Origin: Chloroflexota bacterium
GTDB taxonomy: Bacteria > Chloroflexota > Limnocylindria > Limnocylindrales > CSP1-4
Assembly (NCBI GenBank): GCA_013698095.1
Contig: JACCVQ010000045.1
Location: 1-51,871 of the forward strand
DNA length: 51,871 nt
Direction of reading: 5' to 3'
Below are positions 32,104 to 39,602 of this stretch, piece by piece. The notes under the pieces were generated by a model, which had not been told where the DNA came from, made no database searches, and saw nothing but the letters and a program-made list of their open reading frames with translations. A program made the position numbers and the translations under genes. Each line of letters starts with the position of its first letter. Position 1 is the first letter of the stretch.

Positions 32104-34101
32104 CTATCGGCCCAGCAGTCCCGCGCCTTCCACCGTCAGGTTGCCCTTGTCCACGACGCCAAACGCGCTGTAACCCTCGGCCGTCACGATTCGGAACGTA
32201 TCCGCGCCGACCTTTCCGAGGTCCTCGATCTCAAGGAAGAAGGCGACGCCCGCCTTGCCGTCGACCGTGGCTCGGCCGCTGATCGTGGCCCGCGCGCCAA
32301 CGATCGCCAGCGACTCGAACGCGGTCGCCTCCACCCGGTGGCCGTCGGCCTTGTCCTTGAACGTGAGGCTGCCGACCGGCGCCGCCGCACCGGTCACGTA
32401 ACGGACATCCAGCCCGAACTGGCCGGTGCCGCCGATCGAGGAGCCACGGGTGATCGTGAACTCAGCGAATTCGGCTTCCAGCTTGCCGCCCCCCGACACG
32501 CGGCCGGCCGAATTCGTCGGCAGGAGGACGCAGCCCGCGTCGACGCACGTCGTGAAGGAGTACACGTCCATGCCGCGCGACATGTCGCTCGAGTAGACGA
32601 ATCCCTTGTACTCCTTGGCCGACCAGGTTTCGGCGCCAGGCATGATGTTCCAGCCCCGGGTGTTGCCCCACGTTGAGCGCCCCTCCTCGCCGATCCCGTC
32701 CACGGACGAGGACGGGGCCGAGAGATCCAGCCACCAGACGCCGGCGCCATAGTGCGCCGTGGTCAGTTGGCGACTGGGCAGGCGCGACACACCGTCGAGA
32801 CCCGGGTATGCCTCACCCGGCGACACGCTGCCGTTCCCCCCGAGGCGGAAGACGTGAATGGTGCAGGCCCGTTCGGTCCGGCCGATGGCCGCCAGGGCGG
32901 GCTCGAGCGCGTCGACGAGGAGGCCCGGGTTCGGGTAGACCCAGATCCCGATCTTGACCGGGCTGGCCGGCGACGCGTTCGCCGTTTCCGGCCGGCCCGC
33001 GATCGGGGCGAGAGCCCACACATGAGCGCCGCCGATGATCCCGTTGGGGTCGGTGTTGCAGTCTGTGTGATCGAGTCCTCCGCCACGCTCGTCTGTGACG
33101 ACGAGGAGCTTGCCGTCGGCGGTGATGTCCGACTGATGGGAGATCGCGACGTTGTTCGAATTATCGACGGCGTCGACGGTGTTCGGGGCCACGCCGATCG
33201 TCCGGACCTGGCCGGCGAGAACATTGGCGACATCGACGATCACGGTGTCATTTCCGACGGCCGCGACGTACATCGTGCGTCCGTCCCGCGAGAAGTGGAG
33301 ATCATGCGGGCTCCACGTGCCCGGCCGGCCGATCGAGATGCATCGGAAGCTCATCCCGGGCGTCGTACACGCGACGTTCGTGAGGCTCGCGTCCTGGACG
33401 ATCCGCCATGTGTGCTTCATCGCCCCGTCACGCAGGTCGACGATGTCGACCGAGCCGTTGCCGCGCGGGTTGAGCATCGTGATGTACTGCCCACTCGGGT
33501 GGATCTGGGCGTTGTGGGCCCCGCCGCCGAGTCCGGACGAGCCCCCGCCCAGGTTGGGAACGCAGCCGCGGAGCGTCGTGCTGAAGCGGGCACTGGCGGC
33601 ATCGAAGTGGAGATCAAGAACGTCGATGCCGCCGGCCGTGGCCGAGTAGGCGGCGAGACAGGCCGAGGTCTTCGGCGTCGCGACGATCGGGTCGACGCCG
33701 ATGACCGCGAGATCCCCTCGGATCTGGATGTCGTCCTCCCAGCCCGGATCGGCGTAGCCGCCAGCCTCCTGGGGATGGGCCGGATCGGTGATGTCGAAGA
33801 TCTGGAGACCGGAGCCCATCGAGCCGACGAAGGCGTAATCGTGGACGGTGCCGTCGGCCGCGGTCCGCGACTGGAACTCGATGTCGGTGCCGACGAAGCC
33901 GCAGACATTGGCGACATGCGCCAGATTGCGCGCAGAGCGCGGCACGAGGCCCGGTGTGGACAGCGCCTCGCATGGCAGCGCGACATTGTGGGCGGGATCG
34001 AGAGGATCGGCGGTCGCCGCCGCGACGACCGTGCCGGTTGCCACCAGCAGGGTCGCGACCAGGACGGGCACCGCACGGCGCCGAAGCGCGACAGGGATCA
34101 T
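32104..34101 (-). CDS. secreted LVIVD-repeat beta-propeller protein with C-terminal post-COAP-like domain
   Basis: 665 residues. A signal peptide (RRAVPVLVATLLVATGTVVAAATA, about residues 8-31) is followed by LVIVD-type blades: YAFVGSMGSGLQIFDITDPAHP (about 89-110), LAVIGVDP, GSVDIVDLRDGAM, MYVAAVGNDTVIVDVANV and GAGVWWLDLSAP. Residues about 545-660 form a separate beta domain (GTGQFGLDVRYVTGAAAPVGSLTFKDKADGHRV) seen at the end of other secreted actinobacterial and Chloroflexi proteins. Several paired cysteines are present. A surface-binding role is likely; no enzyme site is seen. GGGAGGAG lies before ATG 34101. The promoter region carries two matching operators. Confidence 0.85.
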   Translation of the reverse strand: MIPVALRRRAVPVLVATLLVATGTVVAAATADPLDPAHNVALPCEALSTPGLVPRSARNLAHVANVCGFVGTDIEFQSRTAADGTVHDYAFVGSMGSGLQIFDITDPAHPQEAGGYADPGWEDDIQIRGDLAVIGVDPIVATPKTSACLAAYSATAGGIDVLDLHFDAASARFSTTLRGCVPNLGGGSSGLGGGAHNAQIHPSGQYITMLNPRGNGSVDIVDLRDGAMKHTWRIVQDASLTNVACTTPGMSFRCISIGRPGTWSPHDLHFSRDGRTMYVAAVGNDTVIVDVANVLAGQVRTIGVAPNTVDAVDNSNNVAISHQSDITADGKLLVVTDERGGGLDHTDCNTDPNGIIGGAHVWALAPIAGRPETANASPASPVKIGIWVYPNPGLLVDALEPALAAIGRTERACTIHVFRLGGNGSVSPGEAYPGLDGVSRLPSRQLTTAHYGAGVWWLDLSAPSSSVDGIGEEGRSTWGNTRGWNIMPGAETWSAKEYKGFVYSSDMSRGMDVYSFTTCVDAGCVLLPTNSAGRVSGGGKLEAEFAEFTITRGSSIGGTGQFGLDVRYVTGAAAPVGSLTFKDKADGHRVEATAFESLAIVGARATISGRATVDGKAGVAFFLEIEDLGKVGADTFRIVTAEGYSAFGVVDKGNLTVEGAGLLGR

Positions 34102-34158
34102 CGAGCTACTCCTCCCAAAGCCGGACGTCGTCGAAGGTCACGCGGGATCCCCATTGCC

Positions 34159-34210
34159 ACCACGGTCAGTGGTTCTTTGTCCAGCGTCGCACCACGATCT
34201 GTGGTGTCAA
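34159..34210 (-). promoter_or_regulatory. promoter with two matching ACCAC-N5-GTGGT operators
   Basis: Two perfect inverted repeats of the same form, 34159-34173 and 34191-34205, lie 32 bp apart centre to centre (three helical turns). The outer one directly follows a consensus -35 TTGACA (34210-34205 on the minus strand), so a repressor bound there would cover the core promoter of the LVIVD gene. The regulator gene is not in view. Confidence 0.6.
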
Positions 34211-34288
34211 GTTGCAATCGCGTGACAACGTGGCGCGGCTGGCGTTGTGGCGCCTGGTCGCGCGCCGACCCGTGCGTCGAATGCGCGG

Positions 34289-35131
34289 TCAGTCGATGAT
34301 GCTGGCGAGTCGCACGCCGGCGAGGAACCCGCGATAGGCCGTGACAGCATCCGGGCCATGGTGGCGGACCGTCCGGTCGCCGACCCGCTCCGCATTCGGC
34401 ACGATCGCCGCGTAATCAGCCTCGAGCGCGACATGGTAGTCGACCTCGATCACGACCGGCTCGCCGACCTCGAGCAGGCGCAACTCGCCTGCCCTGCCAG
34501 CCCGCTCGACCGCCCGTTGTGCGCCATCCCGGATGAGGCCGCAGGCGCGGTCGGGGTGGAGCGACGCGGCAGCGCTGGTTCCGTAGCCGTCCTTCACGAC
34601 GACCCGCTCGGCCCACGGCAGCCAGCCGGCGACCTCGTCCGCGAGCGCGTCGTCACCGGTCACCAGCCCGACGGGGATGCCCCCCGCCCCGAGGATCAGG
34701 GCATTGAACCCGTACTCGCCGGTCGGCCGGCCATCGAGCCGGGTCTCGGTCGGCGCGCCCGTGTAGGTGTGAGCGATCGTTCCCGTCGGGTGACCGGCTC
34801 GGGCGTGGTAGCCGACGAACAGGGCAACGTCGAACGCCGGCTCGCCATTCGTGCGTCGGGCGGCACCCGCGACCATCGACCAAGCCTTCTGGCCCTGGAG
34901 GACACGGGCTGCCGGATGGAGGTCGGCCGGCCGGAGGTTGTACATCCCGCCGTGGCTGTCGTTGACGAGGATGTCGGTCGCGCCGCCGGCCAGGGCGCCC
35001 TCGATCGCGGCGTTCGTCTCGCCGACCATCAAGGCGGCGGCGGCCGGGTACTCGGGATCCGCCCGGCTCGTCGGCTTGTGGTGGCTGACGCCGGCGATCC
35101 CCTCCATGTCGACGCTGATCCAGACACGCAT
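34289..35131 (-). CDS. M55-family D-aminopeptidase (DppA-like)
   Basis: 280 residues, near the family length. RVWISVDMEGIAGVSHHKP at the start carries the D-x-E zinc ligands (residues about 8-10), and the family's DILVNDSHGGMYNLRP (about 53-68) and VGYHARAGHPTGTIAHTYTG (about 106-125) motifs follow. DppA removes D-amino acids from peptides, for instance from cell-wall fragments. GGAGAG lies before ATG 35131, and a TATTCT hexamer (35167-35162) could be its -10. Divergent from the LLM oxidoreductase gene. Confidence 0.92.
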   Translation of the reverse strand: MRVWISVDMEGIAGVSHHKPTSRADPEYPAAAALMVGETNAAIEGALAGGATDILVNDSHGGMYNLRPADLHPAARVLQGQKAWSMVAGAARRTNGEPAFDVALFVGYHARAGHPTGTIAHTYTGAPTETRLDGRPTGEYGFNALILGAGGIPVGLVTGDDALADEVAGWLPWAERVVVKDGYGTSAAASLHPDRACGLIRDGAQRAVERAGRAGELRLLEVGEPVVIEVDYHVALEADYAAIVPNAERVGDRTVRHHGPDAVTAYRGFLAGVRLASIID

Positions 35132-35167
35132 CCGTGGCGCTCTCCGTGCGGTGACCGAGAGAATAGC

Positions 35168-35219
35168 GTTGCGTGTGTCCGCGAGGATAGTTGACTACGC
35201 AACCATATCTCGCTACCGT
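35168..35219 (+). promoter_or_regulatory. promoter/operator region for the LLM monooxygenase gene
   Basis: A -35 TTGACT (35191-35196), 17-base spacer and weak -10 TACCGT (35214-35219) point to the right. GTTGCGT (35168-35174) and ACGCAAC (35197-35203) are perfect seven-base inverted arms, and the TGCAAC core recurs further right, which suggests binding sites for a shared regulator of this divergent pair. Confidence 0.4.
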
Positions 35220-35263
35220 AGTTTGCAACGGGCGAATGCCCTGCAACCAGGAGTCCAGGCACC

Positions 35264-36433
35264 ATGCAATTCGGGATCTTCACCGTCGGTGACGTGACCC
35301 CCGACCCCACCACCGGCCAGACCGTAAGCGAGGCTGAGCGCATCCGGATCATGGTCACGGTCGCGCTCAAGGCCGAGGAGGTCGGCCTGGATGTCTTCGC
35401 GACTGGCGAGCACCACAATCCGCCCTTCGTGCCCTCCTCCCCGACCACGATGCTCGGGTACATTGCCGCCCGCACGGAGCGCCTCCAGCTATCGACCGCG
35501 ACGACCCTGATCACGACCAACGACCCGGTCAAGATCGCCGAGGACTACGCAATGCTCCAGCACCTCGCCGGCGGACGGGTGGACCTGATGATGGGTCGCG
35601 GCAACATGGGCCCGGTCTATCCCTGGTTCGGGCAGGACATCCGCAACGGGATCCCGCTCGCCTACGAGAACTACGCCCTGCTTCACCGTCTGTGGCGCGA
35701 GGACGTCGTGGATTGGGAGGGCAGGTTCCGGACCCCGCTGACCGGCTTCACCTCGACGCCGCGACCGCTCGACGGCGTCCCACCCTTTGTCTGGCACGGC
35801 TCGATCCGGAGCCCGGAGATCGCAGAGCAGGCAGCGTTCTACGGCGATGGCTTCTTCCACAACAACATCTTCTGGCCAAACGATCACGTGAGGAAGATGG
35901 TGGCCCTCTATCGCCGCCGGTTCGAGCATTATGGTCACGGCCCGGCCGACCAGGGGATCGTCGGACTCGGCGGTCACGTCTTCATGCGCAAGAGCTCGCA
36001 GGACGCGATCCGCGAGTTCCGTCCGTACTTCGATCACGCCCCGGTCTACGGCGGCAGCATGTCCCTCGAGGACTACATGGAGCAGACGCCGATGACGATC
36101 GGCAGCCCGCAGCAGGTCATCGATCGGACGATGGGCTTCCGCGAGTTCGTCGGCGACTACCAGCGCCAGCTGTTCATCGCGGATCACGGCGGCCTGCCGT
36201 TGAAGACCGTGCTGGAGCAGCTCGACATCCTGGGCGAGCAGGTCGTCCCGGCTCTGCGCCGGGAGTTCGCGGCGCTGCGTCCGTCTCAGGTGCCAGACGG
36301 TCCGCCCATTCATCCGGCGGTCCGCGCCTCCGAGGCGGCGCATGGCTCCGCGGCCGGCGATCCTCCGACCGGCGAGCCTTCGGTCGGCGCAGCCACCCCG
36401 ATCGAGACCGCGGTCGAGTCCGTCCCGGCATGA
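35264..36433 (+). CDS. CE1758-family FMN-dependent luciferase-like monooxygenase
   Basis: 389 residues. Bacterial-luciferase (LLM) barrel: MQFGIFTVGDVTPDP, LKAEEVGLDVFATGEHHNPPFVPSSPTTMLGYIAARTERLQLSTATTLI (about residues 36-80), RVDLMMGRGNMGPVYPWFGQD and FVWHGSIRSPEIAEQAAFYGDGFFHNN. This subgroup (named from Corynebacterium efficiens CE1758) is always followed by a partner FMN reductase, as here with an ATGA overlap. Substrate unknown. The last 45 residues are a low-complexity tail. AGGAG precedes the start. Uses reduced FMN supplied by the next gene. Confidence 0.92.
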   Translation: MQFGIFTVGDVTPDPTTGQTVSEAERIRIMVTVALKAEEVGLDVFATGEHHNPPFVPSSPTTMLGYIAARTERLQLSTATTLITTNDPVKIAEDYAMLQHLAGGRVDLMMGRGNMGPVYPWFGQDIRNGIPLAYENYALLHRLWREDVVDWEGRFRTPLTGFTSTPRPLDGVPPFVWHGSIRSPEIAEQAAFYGDGFFHNNIFWPNDHVRKMVALYRRRFEHYGHGPADQGIVGLGGHVFMRKSSQDAIREFRPYFDHAPVYGGSMSLEDYMEQTPMTIGSPQQVIDRTMGFREFVGDYQRQLFIADHGGLPLKTVLEQLDILGEQVVPALRREFAALRPSQVPDGPPIHPAVRASEAAHGSAAGDPPTGEPSVGAATPIETAVESVPA

Positions 36434-37080
36434 CGAATCCCGCGACGCGCTCTCTCGTCGTCGTCAGCGCCGGCATCGGCCAGCCGTCGACGACCCGCCT
36501 CCTGGCGGACCGCCTGTCAGCGGCGGCCGAGCGTCACCTCGTCGACGCTGGGGTCGAGCCACGCGTCCAGGTCGTCGAGCTGCGCGAGCATGCCCAGGAC
36601 CTGACCAACAATCTCCTGACCGGATTTCCGAGCCCGAAGCTCGAGGCGGTGATCGATGCCGTCCTCGGCGCTGACGGGCTGATCGCGGTCAGCCCGATCT
36701 TCAGCGCCTCGTTCAGCGGCCTGTTCAAGCTCTTCTTCGACGTCATCGAGCGTGACGGCCTGGCCGGCATGCCGACGTTGATCGCCGCCACCGGCGGGAC
36801 CGCCCGACACTCGCTGGCCCTCGAGCACGCGCTGCGGCCGCTCTTGGCGTACCTGAACGCCGGCGCGGTCCCAACGGGTGTCTACGCCGCCGCCGACGAC
36901 TGGGGCAGCGCCGGGATCCCGGCCGACGGCAGCCTCGTGGAGAGAATCGACCGAGCCGGCCGCGAGCTTGCGGTGGCGATGGTCGCCCGGGAGCCGCGCG
37001 GCGCTCACGTCCCGTTCCCCGAGCCGATCCCGTTCGAGGAGCAGTTCCAGTCGCCGAAGCGTCGGCCCGACCGCGCCTGA
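36430..37080 (+). CDS. CE1759-family NADPH-dependent FMN reductase
   Basis: 216 residues, flavodoxin-like reductase: SLVVVSAGIGQPSTTRLLADRL (P-loop for flavin phosphate, about residues 8-29), DGLIAVSPIFSASFSGLFKLFFDVIE (about 81-106), TLIAATGGTARHSLALEHALRPLLAYL. It supplies reduced FMN to the luciferase-like monooxygenase whose stop it overlaps by ATGA. The pairing of these two families is known from many high-GC genomes. Confidence 0.92.
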   Translation: MTNPATRSLVVVSAGIGQPSTTRLLADRLSAAAERHLVDAGVEPRVQVVELREHAQDLTNNLLTGFPSPKLEAVIDAVLGADGLIAVSPIFSASFSGLFKLFFDVIERDGLAGMPTLIAATGGTARHSLALEHALRPLLAYLNAGAVPTGVYAAADDWGSAGIPADGSLVERIDRAGRELAVAMVAREPRGAHVPFPEPIPFEEQFQSPKRRPDRA

Positions 37081-37120
37081 CGCGACCGCGCGGAGCTCCG
37101 AAGACCCGGAAAGGATGACG

Positions 37121-37507
37121 ATGCCGAACTCGACGCGGATGACTGCGCTCCGACCGTTCACGACCCGGCTGTTCAATCCGCTTGCCCGGCGCTTCGCAGG
37201 CCGGCTCCCCTGGTTCGGCATCCTCACCTACTCGGGCCGAACCAGCGGGCGCGTCTACCGCACGCCGATCAACGTCTTCAAGCGCGACGGCGACTACATC
37301 TTCGCCCTCACGTACGGACGCGACGTCCAATGGGTCAAGAACGTCGTCGTCGCCGGTGGCTGCAGCCTGCGGACCCGCGGTCATGACGTCCGGCTCGTGG
37401 ATCCTGTGCTCTTCAGCGACCCGACCCGCCACCTGATGCCGCTGCCGGTTCGGATCGTCCTCCGCCTGAACGCCGTGTCGGACTTCCTCCGGATGCGATC
37501 GGCCTGA
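37121..37507 (+). CDS. deazaflavin (F420)-dependent nitroreductase-family protein
   Basis: 128 residues. Shared core: LPWFGILTYSGRTSGRVYRTPINVFKRDGDYIFALTYGRDVQWVKNVVVAGGCSLRTRG (about residues 32-90), the split-barrel segment of the DDN family, followed by VDPVLFSDP. ATG 37121 is used rather than 37115 because GGAAAGGA is six bases upstream of it. Fourth member of this family in the window. Ends three bases before the convergent acetyltransferase stop. Possibly part of the monooxygenase transcript. Confidence 0.85.
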   Translation: MPNSTRMTALRPFTTRLFNPLARRFAGRLPWFGILTYSGRTSGRVYRTPINVFKRDGDYIFALTYGRDVQWVKNVVVAGGCSLRTRGHDVRLVDPVLFSDPTRHLMPLPVRIVLRLNAVSDFLRMRSA

Positions 37508-37510
37508 CCT

Positions 37511-38092
37511 CTACCAGACGTCGCCGGGTCGCCAGTCGCAGCTGATCGTGCTCGTCGGGTCAAGCGGCCCGGTGGTCGGGGTCAGCAGGACCATGATGTA
37601 GCCGTCGTCGTCGGGCGTCTCCTGGTCGCCGGCTGCAGTCCGGACGAACGACGGGCCGCGCCACGTCCGCCAGCCGAGGCGCTCATAGAAGTGGTGACTC
37701 CCCGTCCCGAGCGCGCCGAGCTCGTATCCGGCTGCGATGATCGAGCCAATGACCTCCATCGCCAGCGTCCCGACGCCTGACCCCTGGCGATCGGGCGCGG
37801 TGGCGACCGCCTCGACGTATCCCGTCCGGATCGACCGGCCCGCGATGTGGAGCTCGCGCTCCACGACCGCCGCGTGGCCAACGATCCTTCCGTCGAGATC
37901 GACCACGACGTGGCTGCCTCCGAGGGCATGCTCCCAGTCGGTGTTGTCGAAGCGGTCCTCATCGTCGTCCCCGAACGCCGCCGTCATCAGTGCCCGAATC
38001 TCGGCAATCTCGTCGGCGGTCAGGACGTCGCTCGCCAGGCGCCGGACGCGCGGTCCTGCGCCGCGACCCTGGTCTGTCTGCTCGCTCGCCAT
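37511..38092 (-). CDS. aac(2')-I: AAC(2')-I type aminoglycoside N-acetyltransferase
   Basis: 193 residues. It follows the mycobacterial AAC(2')-I enzymes along the whole chain: ADEIAEIRALMTAAFGDD, FDNTDWEHALGGSHVVV (about residues 48-64), HAAVVERELHIAGRSIRTGYVEAVATAPDRQGSGVGTLAM (GNAT motif A with QGSGVG), YELGALGTGSHHFYERLGW, TPDDDGYIMVLL and the diagnostic ending CDWRPGDVW. It should acetylate the 2'-amino group of aminoglycosides, although the natural role in mycobacteria is debated. TAGACT (38107-38102) lies nine bases before ATG, giving an almost leaderless start. Confidence 0.9.
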   Translation of the reverse strand: MASEQTDQGRGAGPRVRRLASDVLTADEIAEIRALMTAAFGDDDEDRFDNTDWEHALGGSHVVVDLDGRIVGHAAVVERELHIAGRSIRTGYVEAVATAPDRQGSGVGTLAMEVIGSIIAAGYELGALGTGSHHFYERLGWRTWRGPSFVRTAAGDQETPDDDGYIMVLLTPTTGPLDPTSTISCDWRPGDVW

Positions 38093-38124
38093 CCCACGCC
38101 GAGTCTACGTGAACCGCCGCTCCG

Positions 38125-38955
38125 TCAGCTTGGTAGCGGGGGGTCCGACAGGCCCTCCTCGGGTGGCTGGTCCCGCGGAGTCGCCCCCGGATCAAAAACC
38201 GTCACCGGGCCGCACGTCCAGGTGATGGTCCCGGCGAGGTCGCTCCGGCGAGCCGGATCGGGCGGCTCGCCGACGGACAGGTTGGAGAACGCGACCGAGC
38301 CGCCCTGGAGCGTATGGCCTGGAAGGAGAGTCAGGTCCGACGCGGCGTCGGATGTGTGCATCGTGGCGCCGGGTCGCCCGTTGCCCTCGAGATCGGCCGG
38401 GATCCTCGCGCTCTGGACCGTGATGCTGACGCGGAGGTGATCGCTCCGCCGATTCGACGACGCAAAGTCGTACATGTCACCGATCGTGACGGAGACGTAG
38501 TGGAAATCGGCATCCTCCGACGCCCGGGCCAAACCGAACTCGCCCGGGTCGACAACGACCTGGCTCGCATCGGCCGTCGACCCGCAACTGGCCGCACCGC
38601 TTGCATCGAACGTCGCCGGGGCGGTCAGGACCAGCCGCAGGGAGCCCGTCTCGTGGCGCCGCGTCTCGGGCCGATCCGGTCCGACGTTCTGGCCCATGAT
38701 CGCGCCGACCCCGGCCACGATCAGGATGAGGGCGACCGGCCGGACGCGGCTGTTCCGGATCGAGACCGCGACGCCGCCGACCAGCACCAGGATGAGCCCG
38801 ATGAACGTGACGACGATCCCGCTCATCGGGTGCCAGAGATACCAGTTGTAGTAGGCCCCGACGGCCACCGCGACGAGCAGCGTCAGCCCGAGGAGGAGCC
38901 GGAGGAACCAGCGCGATCGGCGCCGGGCCGGGGTCGGAGGCGGTTGAGTCGTCAT
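38125..38955 (-). CDS. hypothetical membrane protein with exported C-terminal domain
   Basis: 276 residues. After a basic Pro-rich N-terminus come three helices (WFLRLLLGLTLLVAVAVGAYY, GIVVTFIGLILVLVGGVAVS, PVALILIVAGVGAIMG), then about 170 polar residues with two cysteines far apart (SCGSTADAS and TITWTCGPV), probably a beta domain facing outside. No family recognised. Start ATG 38955 is supported by TACTGT (38968-38963), seven bases upstream, without a ribosome site. Located upstream of the acetyltransferase on the same strand. Confidence 0.7.
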   Translation of the reverse strand: MTTQPPPTPARRRSRWFLRLLLGLTLLVAVAVGAYYNWYLWHPMSGIVVTFIGLILVLVGGVAVSIRNSRVRPVALILIVAGVGAIMGQNVGPDRPETRRHETGSLRLVLTAPATFDASGAASCGSTADASQVVVDPGEFGLARASEDADFHYVSVTIGDMYDFASSNRRSDHLRVSITVQSARIPADLEGNGRPGATMHTSDAASDLTLLPGHTLQGGSVAFSNLSVGEPPDPARRSDLAGTITWTCGPVTVFDPGATPRDQPPEEGLSDPPLPS

Positions 38956-39107
38956 GGTTGCGACAGTACGACGCCTTCGGGCCAATTGCGTTGCAGCCCG
39001 CGCCGACCGATTGGCCGTCGAATTGCCGCTTGTCTGGGCGTGGGAGGCTCCGGAGTATCGCCGGCCGTGGGCGGAGCCGATCGACCAGGGTCGCTGAACC
39101 GTCGGGG

Positions 39108-39602
39108 TCAGACGGGTGTCGGCTTCCGGAAATGGACGAGGTTCGACCCGAGGTGCGGCTCGCGACGTGTCTCGCGGTAGCCGTAGCGCTCGTACATGGC
39201 GATGTTGGCCACGTAGCGCTCGTTCGTGAGAAGTCCGAGCTCGGGCAGGTTCCGGCGCCGGGCTTCATCGTCGGCAAATGTGAGGAGCCGGCGGCCGAGT
39301 CCCCTGCCCTGCCACGCTGGGTCGACAGCGACGTTGTCGATCCACAGCTGATCAGCGCGCTCGATCAACTCGAGAACGGCTGCCAACGCCTCGTCCGATG
39401 TCTCGAGCAACCAGACCTCGTGATCGCGAACGGCCGCGTCGTAGTCGGTCAGCATTGGCAGCGGCGTCCGGCCGAGGAGCGGCTCGTAGTGGGCGTAGGC
39501 AGCGTGGACGAGACGCCGGATGGCCTCGGTGTCACCGGCCGCTGCTCGGCGCATCCGGAGCTCCGGCGGTTGGTCGCCAGCCCTCTGACCGGGCTCAGGC
39601 AT
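39108..39602 (-). CDS. GNAT-family N-acetyltransferase
   Basis: 164 residues. RMRRAAAGDTEAIRRLVHAAYAHYEPLLGRTPLPM at the front and motif A in LWIDNVAVDPAWQGRGLGRRLLTFADDEARRR (about residues 86-117, Q-G-R-G-L-G), ending in ELGLLTNERYVANIAMYERYGYRETRRE, which is the usual amino acid or small amine acetyltransferase finish. The start overlaps the upstream HTH_42 stop by eight bases (ATGCCTGA), so the two are coupled. Substrate unknown. Confidence 0.9.
   Translation of the reverse strand: MPEPGQRAGDQPPELRMRRAAAGDTEAIRRLVHAAYAHYEPLLGRTPLPMLTDYDAAVRDHEVWLLETSDEALAAVLELIERADQLWIDNVAVDPAWQGRGLGRRLLTFADDEARRRNLPELGLLTNERYVANIAMYERYGYRETRREPHLGSNLVHFRKPTPV

Noticed and set aside
32752..34299. 515-codon plus-strand frame antisense to the LVIVD gene
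   Set aside because: Translation is low-complexity Arg/Asp/Val without a family match; the minus-strand gene has a signal peptide and repeated blades.
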